This document shows, in pieces, positions 1 to 7,305 of a DNA stretch of 64,000 nucleotides (positions are counted from its first letter, which is position 1; each line of letters starts with the position of its first letter). The notes beneath the pieces were generated by a model. That model did not search any database, had not been told where the DNA came from, and worked only from the letters and a program-made list of their open reading frames with translations. Source of the stretch: an uncultured Gammaproteobacteria bacterium (lineage in GTDB: Bacteria; Pseudomonadota; Gammaproteobacteria; Steroidobacterales; Woeseiaceae); the NCBI GenBank assembly GCA_937899415.1, contig CALBPI010000060.1, positions 152,813 to 216,812 of the forward strand, read 5' to 3'. Made by a program: the position numbers and the translations under genes.

Positions 1-689
1 CCTGACGCATCGGCGAATTGATCGCCCAGCGCCGCGTCCACGAGGATGTTGGCACCGACGCTCAGATCCTTGCCGTCCATACCGTAGGCGTCCTTGACCA
101 TCTTGCTGCCAATGAACGAGGCGGGATTCACCGCGACGATGACAGGCTGGCCGGTGGCGAGTTGTTTCGCGAGATGGCGTGACCACATCGTGATCGCGAG
201 TTTGCTTTGTGCGTAGGCGCTGCTGTCGTCGAGCGTGCGCTTGCCGGCAAGTGCATTGAGGTCGACGGGTGCCTGCGCTGCGGAGGATAAGTTGACCACG
301 CGGCCGACGGCCGGCAACAGGGGCAGTAGCCGTTGTGTGAGCAGCCAGGGCGCGAGCGTGTTGACCACGAAGCGCACGTCAAAGCCATTGTCGAGCTGCG
401 GCTTTGGCGTCTTGAACACACCGGCGTTGTTGATGATGACATCAATGCGCGTGTGGTCAGCTGCGATGGCGTCGGCGAGGGCGTTAACCGCCGAAAGGTC
501 CGACAAGTCGGCGCGATAGGCACTGGCCTGGCCAGACCCTCCGACAGCGGCAAGCGCTTGCATCGTATCCGCGAGCTTGGACGCACTGCGGCCGTGCACG
601 AGCACCGTGTGCCCCAGCGCGACGAGTTGCTTGGCAGTTTCGAGCCCGATGCCGTCGGTGGCGCCCGTAAGCAGGATGGTCTTGGTCAT
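1..689 (-). CDS. SDR family NAD(P)-dependent oxidoreductase (3' end beyond window)
   Basis: A short-chain dehydrogenase/reductase, expected to reduce or oxidise a carbonyl/alcohol group with NAD(P)(H). The N-terminus reads MTKTILLTGATDGIG, the Rossmann cofactor loop. An NNAG motif and a catalytic YAQSK (Tyr-x-x-x-Lys) follow. About 229 codons are visible and the C-terminus is cut by the window edge, so its length cannot be judged. The start overlaps the stop of the upstream luciferase-like gene by 4 bases (ATGA), so it is the third gene of a leftward operon. The substrate is unknown. Confidence 0.88.
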   Translation of the reverse strand, partial: MTKTILLTGATDGIGLETAKQLVALGHTVLVHGRSASKLADTMQALAAVGGSGQASAYRADLSDLSAVNALADAIAADHTRIDVIINNAGVFKTPKPQLDNGFDVRFVVNTLAPWLLTQRLLPLLPAVGRVVNLSSAAQAPVDLNALAGKRTLDDSSAYAQSKLAITMWSRHLAKQLATGQPVIVAVNPASFIGSKMVKDAYGMDGKDLSVGANILVDAALGDQFADAS

Positions 690-1687
690 GAGTCGGTTTC
701 CTGTGTGGGAAAGTGGGGGAGTACGTGCTCGGAAAGCTGTTCGAGTACTGCTTCTGTATCTGCGTTGGCAAAGCGCAAGTTCAGTGCCACGTGGTTGACG
801 CCCAGGTGTTCGCGAGTGCGCAGGTAGTCACGCAGCGCCCTAGCACCTGCGCAGATGCCAAGATGAATCGGGGACGGCGGGGCATCGGGGTCTTCCGCGA
901 GGTCAATGTACAGCGGTTCCATGACCGGTTTGTCATGGTCGCCGCTGGCCGCAACCCGCGCGCGGTAACTGGCGATCATTGCGCCCTGAGCCGCGGCCGG
1001 TCGCGGATAGGTCATCCAGCCATCGGCGTTGGCCGCAATCCACGCGTCGTTTTGCTGGCTCGATCCTGTGATCAGCAAGGGCAGGTGTGTCGCGACGGGT
1101 CGAGGCAAGAGTTCGATATTGCCGGACACCTCGCCAAAGGTATTGCTCACCGCACCCCCGGCTTGGCCGAGGCTGCGGATGTAGTTGTAGCTGTCGCGAA
1201 ACCGCGTCGCGCGTGTTTCGAAGTCGACACCCATAGCTGGGTACTCGGCGGGACGATCTCCAGACGCAATGCCCAACACGAGCCGGCCACCGGAGAGCAC
1301 ATCAACGCTCGCGGCTGCCTTGGCGACATGCGCGGGATGGCGCAGTGGCAAGATGAGGCTGGCGACGCCCAGGGTGATGCGCTCCGTGACGGCGGCCAAT
1401 GTGCCCAGATACACGAAGGGGTCGAAGAGCTGCCCGGCGTCGCCGAAGCTCGGCACGTTGAACGGGACGTCGCGTAACCATACAGCGGCGAAACCCAGCC
1501 GTTCGGCAAGCTGCACGCGTTCGATGTGATCGGCCATGGTCGGCGCTGCGGTGTGCGCATATCGCTCCAGCGGTACCACGAGTCCCAGGGTCATGCGGCC
1601 CGGAACAAACGCGCGCGCGTAGCCCGCGTTGAGCGCGGGGAACGTGATGTTGTGATCAGTGGCTTGCAACACAGCGGTGTCCTCCAA
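686..1687 (-). CDS. LLM class (luciferase-like) flavin monooxygenase
   Basis: A luciferase-like TIM-barrel flavoprotein of 333 residues, expected to use FMNH2 and oxygen, or F420, on an unknown small molecule. The core begins near residue 32 (MTLGLVVPLE) and contains the family-like segments SGGRLVLGIASGD and LPLLITGSS. It resembles the BA3436-type LLM subgroup, in which a short N-terminal lead (here FVPGR) precedes the barrel; this is why I keep the upstream start. That start is TTG, directly after the TGA of the preceding gene. The gene sits between a CmcJ-like oxidoreductase and an SDR, suggesting successive oxidation steps on one compound. Confidence 0.85.
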   Translation of the reverse strand: MEDTAVLQATDHNITFPALNAGYARAFVPGRMTLGLVVPLERYAHTAAPTMADHIERVQLAERLGFAAVWLRDVPFNVPSFGDAGQLFDPFVYLGTLAAVTERITLGVASLILPLRHPAHVAKAAASVDVLSGGRLVLGIASGDRPAEYPAMGVDFETRATRFRDSYNYIRSLGQAGGAVSNTFGEVSGNIELLPRPVATHLPLLITGSSQQNDAWIAANADGWMTYPRPAAAQGAMIASYRARVAASGDHDKPVMEPLYIDLAEDPDAPPSPIHLGICAGARALRDYLRTREHLGVNHVALNLRFANADTEAVLEQLSEHVLPHFPTQETDS

Positions 1688-2470
1688 TCAGCGGTAGCGC
1701 ACGAGTGTGCGGCTCTCGATGCTCTGGCGCGGCCGCGTGGCCAGTGCGTCGCCAGGCAGATCCAGCGCACTGTGTCCGACCTGCGGTCGGCCGCGGTTGT
1801 CGTATATGTTGAAGATCGCCACCTCATCGGGTGTCATGCCCGAAAGGTAGAACCAGTCGTGCCGCTCGTTGGCCACGACGCCGAGGATGTGACCAATGCG
1901 GTCCGGGTAGATGAGTTCGATCGGTACCCAGTCTTCGACCGCCACGCTGGCCGGGTGCAAAAACCCGAGCGGCGATGATGCGATAGGGTGATCGACGGGT
2001 CGCCACACATTGACGAAGCCGTAGTGGCCCGCGCGGTAGTCGCGTGCGAGCTCGGGTCCCACGAGATCCTCGAGACGCTGTTCTGCGCCCGTCTGGCTGT
2101 AGTCATTGTGGACGTTACGCGCGGGGCGGCGCTCGGCATCGGGATCATCGATGCGCACCGTGTGGTCGAATACGAGCACGTCTGCCGCGCCCGTCTCCTC
2201 GACGAGCAGCGCTGTCAGTTCGGCGTCGTAGTGCTCGCGCCAGTTTGTGGCCGCTTTGAAATCGGTGACTGCCGACGTGTGGTTCACGAACTCGATGCCG
2301 TCCGCCCCGAAGTGCGGTCGGGCCGTGGCGGCCCTAAGGTCACGGACCGCCACCTGCGTCGGTTGTAGCTCCGGCGAAATCAGCGTGCCCGCAACGCCGT
2401 CGATGTCGAATTGAAATGCCTGCGGCAGGACGGAGCGGACGTGGTAGTTGACGTTGGCTGTGGTGTTCAT
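1688..2470 (-). CDS. CmcJ/NvfI family oxidoreductase
   Basis: A 260-residue protein resembling the CmcJ/NvfI/AsaB family of tailoring oxidoreductases, known from cephamycin biosynthesis and fungal secondary metabolism. Visible family-like features are the central VHNDYS segment, the NVWRP motif and the late EVAIFNIYDNRG segment. The ATG at 2470 is preceded by GGAG; a start further upstream at 2509 lacks such a site. It is the first gene of a leftward operon with an LLM monooxygenase and an SDR, and is divergent from a LysR regulator 125 bases away that probably controls it. The substrate is not predictable. Confidence 0.8.
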   Translation of the reverse strand: MNTTANVNYHVRSVLPQAFQFDIDGVAGTLISPELQPTQVAVRDLRAATARPHFGADGIEFVNHTSAVTDFKAATNWREHYDAELTALLVEETGAADVLVFDHTVRIDDPDAERRPARNVHNDYSQTGAEQRLEDLVGPELARDYRAGHYGFVNVWRPVDHPIASSPLGFLHPASVAVEDWVPIELIYPDRIGHILGVVANERHDWFYLSGMTPDEVAIFNIYDNRGRPQVGHSALDLPGDALATRPRQSIESRTLVRYR

Positions 2471-2584
2471 GGCATCACTCCGTTGAGTGCGGTGGCGGCT
2501 TGGCGCCATTGGATGCCAAAAGTCTATTAAAAAGTTTTTCGGATAGGAATACGCTCAAATAGGCTTCAGTTTATGGAAAATGTA

Positions 2585-2590
2585 TATAAT
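2585..2590 (+). promoter_or_regulatory. -10 element immediately before the LysR start
   Basis: A perfect TATAAT lies only 5 bases before the GTG start of the LysR gene. If used, transcription would begin at or next to the start codon and give a leaderless or nearly leaderless mRNA. No convincing -35 hexamer is present. Confidence 0.45.
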
Positions 2591-2595
2591 AAGGC

Positions 2596-3504
2596 GTGGA
2601 TACCGAAGCACTCCGGCTCTTTGTGAAAGCCGCTGAACTCCTGAATATCAGCGCCGCCGGGCGCACATTGGGGCTTGCACCTGCCGTCGCCGGAGCGCGT
2701 CTGGCCAAGCTTGAACGAGAAGTCGGCGCGGACCTGCTGCACCGTTCCACGCGGCGCGTGTCGCTGTCGCTTGAGGGCGCCGAGTTCCTGCCCTACGCGC
2801 GCGAGATGATCGCGCAGGAAGACGCCGCGATGGCGGCGCTTGGCCATCACGGTGAAACCATCAAGGGCACCATCCGCTTTGCGGCGTCGAGCACGTTCGC
2901 GCAGCGCTACATCGCGCCCGCACTGCCGGAGTTTCTGTCTCGCTACCCCGAGATCAATCTCGAGCTGCGTCTTACGGACACACCGACAAACCTCATCGAG
3001 GGCGGCTTCGATCTCGCGCTGCGAAACTACGCCATCGAAGAAAGCGCCTTGCGTGCCCGCAAGCTGGCTGATGACGTCCGCGTGCTCTGTGCGGCGCCCA
3101 GCTACCTCGCAATGCACGGCACGCCTGAGACGCCAGAGGCACTGGCCGAGCACCAGCTACTGGTGTTCGGCGAGGCTGCACCCCGTCAATTGCTGTCGGA
3201 CACCACAGACCGCGACTGCACGTTTCCACCACCCGATTCGGAAGCCCGTGTGAGCTGCGACGACGGCGATAGCATGCGGGTCGCCGCACTCGCGGGCGCA
3301 GGCATCTGCATGAGCTCGCTCTGGAATATCTGTGATGACCTCGCCTCAGGGGCGCTTGTGCGCGTGTTGCCTGACTACGCCGTGCAGGACGCCTCGGCGA
3401 TCTGGCTCGTGTACCCGAAGTCGAACGTGCTTACGGCCAAGGTGCGCGTCTTCATCGACTTTTTGGTTGAGACGATTGGCTCGCCGCCCGTGTGGGCGCG
3501 CTAG
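2596..3504 (+). CDS. LysR family transcriptional regulator
   Basis: A LysR-type activator/repressor of 302 residues, the normal family length. The winged helix-turn-helix occupies about residues 1-60 (LRLFVKAAELLNISAAGRTLG then RLAKLEREVGADLL) and the effector domain starts near residue 90 (GTIRFAASSTFA). The start is GTG, fixed by the usual MDTEALRLF-type N-terminus. No Shine-Dalgarno is visible and a TATAAT lies 5 bases upstream. It is divergent from the CmcJ-LLM-SDR operon, the classic arrangement for a LysR regulator and its target. The inducer is unknown. Confidence 0.9.
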   Translation: MDTEALRLFVKAAELLNISAAGRTLGLAPAVAGARLAKLEREVGADLLHRSTRRVSLSLEGAEFLPYAREMIAQEDAAMAALGHHGETIKGTIRFAASSTFAQRYIAPALPEFLSRYPEINLELRLTDTPTNLIEGGFDLALRNYAIEESALRARKLADDVRVLCAAPSYLAMHGTPETPEALAEHQLLVFGEAAPRQLLSDTTDRDCTFPPPDSEARVSCDDGDSMRVAALAGAGICMSSLWNICDDLASGALVRVLPDYAVQDASAIWLVYPKSNVLTAKVRVFIDFLVETIGSPPVWAR

Positions 3505-3512
3505 CGCCGATA

Positions 3513-4055
3513 TCAGGCCGCTGAAGAGAAGGTGCCCCGCACCGGGTAGCTGTTCTCGGGTGCGCGAATCCACTCAAGTCCGGACACTAGGATCTCGAGG
3601 TCCGGGCGGGCGAACGGATTATTGGAGATATCCACAACCTGGAGCCTGCCGTCGCTGTTGATGACAAACAGACCCGGCTCAGCGAAGTTGTGATCGGTCT
3701 CCTGTTCTGAGCGGGGAATCGAAATGTACAGGCCCAGTGACTGCATCTGCTCGAGCGTCAGACCGTGGAAGAGGGGGAAGTTCACGTCCAGTTCCGTACG
3801 GTGTGCGTCGAGCTGCGCCTGGCTGTCGGCGGACACTGCGGCGATGTCGATGCCAATCGCGGTCAGCCGCTTGCGATAGTTCGCAAGGCCGTTTAGGAAC
3901 TTCGTGCATAGCGGGCAATGGCGACCGCGGTAGACCACGAGTAGCCGCCAGTCGGCATCACCTGTGGGCGCCGAAATGTTAATGGTGGTGCCCGCGTTGT
4001 CGAGTGCGGTCAGGTTCGGGAACGGGTCTCCGGCGTGGAGCTTCGTCGTGGTCAT
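3513..4055 (-). CDS. peroxiredoxin-like (AhpC/TSA) family protein
   Basis: A cytoplasmic thioredoxin-fold protein of 180 residues with no signal peptide. The redox site is YRGRHCPLC, a CxxC with Cys47 and Cys50, in the position of the peroxidatic cysteine of AhpC/TSA peroxiredoxins. Expected to reduce peroxides or act as a thiol-disulfide enzyme. It converges on the LysR gene with an 8-base gap. Its upstream region (4056-4244) is shared with the divergent DUF4920 gene and contains a Fur-like box that could act on both. Confidence 0.85.
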   Translation of the reverse strand: MTTTKLHAGDPFPNLTALDNAGTTINISAPTGDADWRLLVVYRGRHCPLCTKFLNGLANYRKRLTAIGIDIAAVSADSQAQLDAHRTELDVNFPLFHGLTLEQMQSLGLYISIPRSEQETDHNFAEPGLFVINSDGRLQVVDISNNPFARPDLEILVSGLEWIRAPENSYPVRGTFSSAA

Positions 4056-4181
4056 GTCTGTACCTCCTTGGGGGTGTGCTCTGGGCGGGGGCTAGAGAGG
4101 TTCAGACCAGCATGTTGGCGAAACTATTTCAGCAGGGCCGCATTGCGGATCCGTTGTGCGCCACAGTGACCTCCATGCAAA

Positions 4182-4196
4182 TGAGAATCATTCTCA
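4182..4196. promoter_or_regulatory. Fur box
   Basis: The palindrome TGAGAATCATTCTCA matches the 7-1-7 Fur operator (TGATAAT-N-ATTATCA) at 12 of 14 positions. It lies 48 bases before the DUF4920 gene and 126 bases from the divergent peroxiredoxin-like gene. This predicts iron-responsive repression of at least the rightward pair. Confidence 0.75.
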
Positions 4197-4244
4197 ACAA
4201 TGTGCTAACCTCGTGGTGAGATAAAACACCGGGAGGGATCCGCC

Positions 4245-4772
4245 ATGGCAACACCAAGACGACCACGATCCGGGACACGCGGTTACACCGCGTCGGCATA
4301 CGGCGCGCTGCTGCTGTGGGCGGTTGGCGCGACGACCTGGGCTGATGAAGCGCACGTCATTCGCTTGTCGGAGCCCGTCGAATCTACAGACACATACGAG
4401 ACGTTTGGCTCGCCGCTGCCCGCGGTGGTCCAAGAGGCATCGCTCGTCGACGTGCTCGACGACAGCGATCGCTACGCGGACACCGACGTTCAGGTCACAA
4501 CCAAGGTGAAGCAGGTCTGCCAGAAGAAGGGCTGCTTTTTCGTCGCACAGGCGGGTGGCCATGTCGTCCGTGTTTCGTTTAAGGACTACAGCTTCTTCGT
4601 GCCGACGGACATCAGCGGTAAGACGGTGACCCTGCACGGCACCTTGAAGCGCCATGAGCTGACCCAGGCGCAAGCCAAGCACTTCAGCGAGGACGCCGGC
4701 AAGCCCGGTGCCTTCAAGCCCGGCTGGCAGTATGAAATCGTCGCCGTGTCGGTCCGCGTTCCCCGTGGTTAG
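4245..4772 (+). CDS. DUF4920 domain exported protein
   Basis: A 175-residue protein with a hydrophobic signal-like N-terminus (about residues 17-33, cut predicted near TWADEA) followed by a DUF4920 domain. The family hallmark is VKQVCQKKGCFFV with Cys92 and Cys97, in a fold expected to be OB-like. The molecular function of the family is unknown; the cysteine pair suggests metal, heme or redox chemistry. The ATG follows a strong GGGAGGG site. A Fur box lies just upstream, linking it to iron supply. Its stop overlaps the start of a methyltransferase gene. Confidence 0.8.
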   Translation: MATPRRPRSGTRGYTASAYGALLLWAVGATTWADEAHVIRLSEPVESTDTYETFGSPLPAVVQEASLVDVLDDSDRYADTDVQVTTKVKQVCQKKGCFFVAQAGGHVVRVSFKDYSFFVPTDISGKTVTLHGTLKRHELTQAQAKHFSEDAGKPGAFKPGWQYEIVAVSVRVPRG

Positions 4773-5640
4773 CGGGGCAGTCAGCGGCAGTCCACCCAGC
4801 GCGGCGCCAGCGCCTGAAGGCAAGTTACAACCGATTCTGGACGGCGTCCCGGAGACGATGCTCTGGCCGCTTTGGAATCGCGCGGTAGAGTCGCGCCGAC
4901 AGGACGCGATCATCGACGACCCCTGGGCGGTCGCGCTCGTGAAGCGTATCGACTATGACTACGCACGGTCATTCGGCAAGCCGACGGCGTTTCACCCCAT
5001 CCGGGCGCGCTTTGGTGACGATCGGATCAGAGCATTCGCCGAGCGGCATGGTGACGGCGCCATCGTCGTTGCGCTTGGAGAAGGACTGGATACCCAGCGA
5101 TTGCGTGTCGCGGATCCTCGCCTGCGCTGGTTCAGTGTCGATGTACCTGCGGCGGTAACGCTCCGGGAGCACATGATTGAGGGTGTTGAGAACGAGCGCC
5201 TTATCGCGGACTCCGCATTGTCTGAAGCATGGATGGATCAGGTTCCCAATGACCGCCCTGTATTCATTACGGCGCTCGGCCTGCTCATGTACTTCCAGCC
5301 CGAGCAGGTGCGCCAGTTGTTGCGACAAATCTCGGCGCGTTTTCCGATGGCTGAGCTGTGCTTCGACACGATCACACCGTTGATATCCAGAAAGACTCAG
5401 CGAGGGCTGAGGGTGACGCGACACTACACGGCACCGCCCATGCCGTGGGGCATATCCGTCGACCATGTCGAGGCATTCCTGACCACCGTAGGTTGGTCTC
5501 CGCTATCTGTGCAGACCTACGCGGATCCGTTTCCAGATCGGATGCGACTCTACAAGTGGTTATCCCACGTCGGGCCCGTGCGCAGAGCGCTTGCAGGCGG
5601 CTTGGTGCACGCGCAGTCTCGCGAGAACGTCGAGGTCTGA
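4765..5640 (+). CDS. class I SAM-dependent methyltransferase, LCM/PPM type
   Basis: A SAM-dependent methyltransferase of the leucine-carboxyl-methyltransferase-like family (COG3315 type), 291 residues. Visible signatures are ETMLWPLWNRA near the N-terminus, DDPWAVALV, the SAM loop VVALGEGLDTQRLR, and FITALGLLMYF. Bacterial members often act on polyketide-like or other small acids, so no substrate is assigned. I chose GTG at 4765, overlapping the DUF4920 stop by 8 bases, because the frame upstream of it lies inside that gene. The overlap implies translational coupling and shared Fur control. Confidence 0.82.
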   Translation: MVSGAVSGSPPSAAPAPEGKLQPILDGVPETMLWPLWNRAVESRRQDAIIDDPWAVALVKRIDYDYARSFGKPTAFHPIRARFGDDRIRAFAERHGDGAIVVALGEGLDTQRLRVADPRLRWFSVDVPAAVTLREHMIEGVENERLIADSALSEAWMDQVPNDRPVFITALGLLMYFQPEQVRQLLRQISARFPMAELCFDTITPLISRKTQRGLRVTRHYTAPPMPWGISVDHVEAFLTTVGWSPLSVQTYADPFPDRMRLYKWLSHVGPVRRALAGGLVHAQSRENVEV

Positions 5641-5683
5641 TGGGCAGTCAGCATCTTTACTCTGCTTCCGCGCAAACCGTGCG

Positions 5684-5712
5684 TTGACAATCTATCTAGT
5701 GATAGGTAGATT
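5684..5712 (+). promoter_or_regulatory. promoter of the TetR gene with embedded operator
   Basis: A consensus -35 TTGACA (5684-5689), a 17-base spacer and TAGATT (5707-5712) form a good sigma-70 promoter. The palindrome CTATCTAGTGATAG (5692-5705) fills the spacer, so a bound regulator would block RNA polymerase. The same palindrome recurs before the downstream SDR gene. Confidence 0.75.
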
Positions 5713-5739
5713 ACAGCCTCCAAGTGGAGATGATGCCCC

Positions 5740-6294
5740 GTGAGTGACAAGCGCGAACAACTGCAAGCCATCGCCACGCAAGCCATTCAAAAGGATGGCG
5801 TGCGCAGCGTGAGCTTCAGGACGCTTGCCGATGCGGTGGGTGTGAAGTCTGCGAGCGTGCACTACCACTTCCCGACGAAGTCAGATCTCACGCATGCCGT
5901 GGTCTCGGCGTACACAGCGACGTTCGTAGCGCGATTGGAGGCGCTCGAGCGCAAGCACCGTACCCTGTCGGGCAAGCTCAACGCGTTCACCCGAATCTTC
6001 GATGAAGTGCTGGCCGATGACGACTTGTGCCTTTGCGGCATGATGGCGGCGGAGCTGACGTCGCTGGACGCGGCCACACAGCACGCGCTCAAGAAGTTCT
6101 TTGATGAAGCGGAGGCGTGGCTGGAGCGAACCATCGACGTCCACGCTGACGAGCTCACAGCACCATTGCCCGGCAAGCATCTGGCCAAGGTGCTCATGTC
6201 GGGACTTGAAGGCGCGGTGCTACTGGACCGCGTAGCTGGCGGCGATAACCGACTGCGTGCGATGCGTGCGCTCGTGAAGGCTGTGCTCGCGTGA
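5740..6294 (+). CDS. TetR/AcrR family transcriptional repressor
   Basis: A one-component repressor of 184 residues. The TetR helix-turn-helix is at about residues 20-50: VRSVSFRTLADAVGVKSAS followed by VHYHFPTKSDLTHAV. The C-terminal ligand domain is less conserved. The start is GTG at 5740. The promoter holds palindrome CTATCTAGTGATAG, and an improved copy lies before the adjacent SDR gene. This predicts self-repression plus repression of the SDR, relieved by a small molecule that is probably related to the SDR substrate. Confidence 0.9.
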   Translation: MSDKREQLQAIATQAIQKDGVRSVSFRTLADAVGVKSASVHYHFPTKSDLTHAVVSAYTATFVARLEALERKHRTLSGKLNAFTRIFDEVLADDDLCLCGMMAAELTSLDAATQHALKKFFDEAEAWLERTIDVHADELTAPLPGKHLAKVLMSGLEGAVLLDRVAGGDNRLRAMRALVKAVLA

Positions 6295-6316
6295 TGGTGC
6301 CATTTTTTACCCACAA

Positions 6317-6334
6317 ACCTATCTAGTGATAGGT
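6317..6334. promoter_or_regulatory. TetR-type operator before the SDR gene
   Basis: ACCTATCTAGTGATAGGT has perfect 7-base arms around a TAGT centre. Its 14-base core is identical to the palindrome in the TetR promoter about 630 bases upstream. It lies 42 bases before the SDR start codon. Confidence 0.75.
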
Positions 6335-6375
6335 CAGTTTTATAGACCAACCCCCAGAATTGAAGGAGCGAGATC

Positions 6376-7149
6376 ATGAGTGACGTTAGTAATGACAAGA
6401 ATGTGGCCCTCATCGTCGGTGGCACCACCGGCATGGGCAAAGCCAGCGCGCAGGCGCTGTTGGCGCGCGGTGCCCTCGTGCGCATCGTCGGTCGCAACGC
6501 AGATCGACTCAACGCAGTGCGTGAAGAACTGAGCCAGTACGGTGACGTTGAGACGGTCCGCGCCGACCTTTATAACGATGTCGATGTCGAGGCCCTGATC
6601 GCGTCTATCGATACTGATACGCGCAGCTACGGCTACCTCGTCAATGCAGCCGGCACGTTTAGCCCCAAGCCGTTTCTCGAGCACACCCAGGCCGACTACG
6701 ACACCTACCTCGACTTGAACAAGGCCACCTTCTTCATCACCCAGGCTGTGGCGCGCAACATGGCCCGCAGCGGCGGTGGTTCGATCGTTAACATCGGCTC
6801 GATGTGGGCCAAGCAGGCTGTCAAGGCGACACCGTCGTCAGCATACTCAATGGCAAAAGCCGGCCTGCACTCATTGACGCAGCACCTGGCGATGGAGCTC
6901 GGCGACAAGGGCATTCGCGTGAATGCGGTATCGCCCGCCGTGGTTGCCACGCCGATTTACGAGACGTTCATTGATCCTGCTGAGGTCGACGAGGCGCTGG
7001 CCGGCTTCAACGACTTCCATCCCATTGGTCGGATCGGTCGGCCCGACGATGTTGCGAGTGCTGTCGATTACCTGCTGTCCGACAATGCGGGCTGGATCAC
7101 GGGTACGGTTGTCGACGTTGACGGTGGCGTCATGGCTGGCCGCAACTGA
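6376..7149 (+). CDS. SDR family oxidoreductase under TetR control
   Basis: A classical short-chain dehydrogenase of 257 residues. Visible are the cofactor loop VGGTTGMGKAS, a VNAAGTF segment, the catalytic Ser region NIGSMW and YSMAKAG (Tyr-x-x-x-Lys). The C-terminal GWITGTVVDVDGG is typical of the FabG-like branch. A Shine-Dalgarno AAGGAG precedes the ATG. The perfect palindrome shared with the TetR promoter lies just upstream, so it is the likely regulatory target. Substrate unknown. Confidence 0.9.
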   Translation: MSDVSNDKNVALIVGGTTGMGKASAQALLARGALVRIVGRNADRLNAVREELSQYGDVETVRADLYNDVDVEALIASIDTDTRSYGYLVNAAGTFSPKPFLEHTQADYDTYLDLNKATFFITQAVARNMARSGGGSIVNIGSMWAKQAVKATPSSAYSMAKAGLHSLTQHLAMELGDKGIRVNAVSPAVVATPIYETFIDPAEVDEALAGFNDFHPIGRIGRPDDVASAVDYLLSDNAGWITGTVVDVDGGVMAGRN

Positions 7150-7172
7150 TCAAAGTCAGCGATTCCGGGCCC

Positions 7173-7210
7173 TCGACGTCTATGCTGCACCGCCGCATCG
7201 AAGACGTCGA
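7173..7210. repeat. inverted repeat between SDR and katG
   Basis: TCGACGTC (7173-7180) and GACGTCGA (7203-7210) form a perfect 8-base inverted repeat with a 22-base loop. A T-run follows about 13 bases later, too far for a classic intrinsic terminator. It may be a weak terminator for the SDR gene or an operator for katG. Confidence 0.4.
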
Positions 7211-7305
7211 TGGGCTCATTCAGTTTTTTAATCGGCACGACCCTGTGTGTGCGTTCTAATGGTGGAGCCTCATAACCAACCGTTTTTGCAGCCAGGGGGT
7301 TTCGC

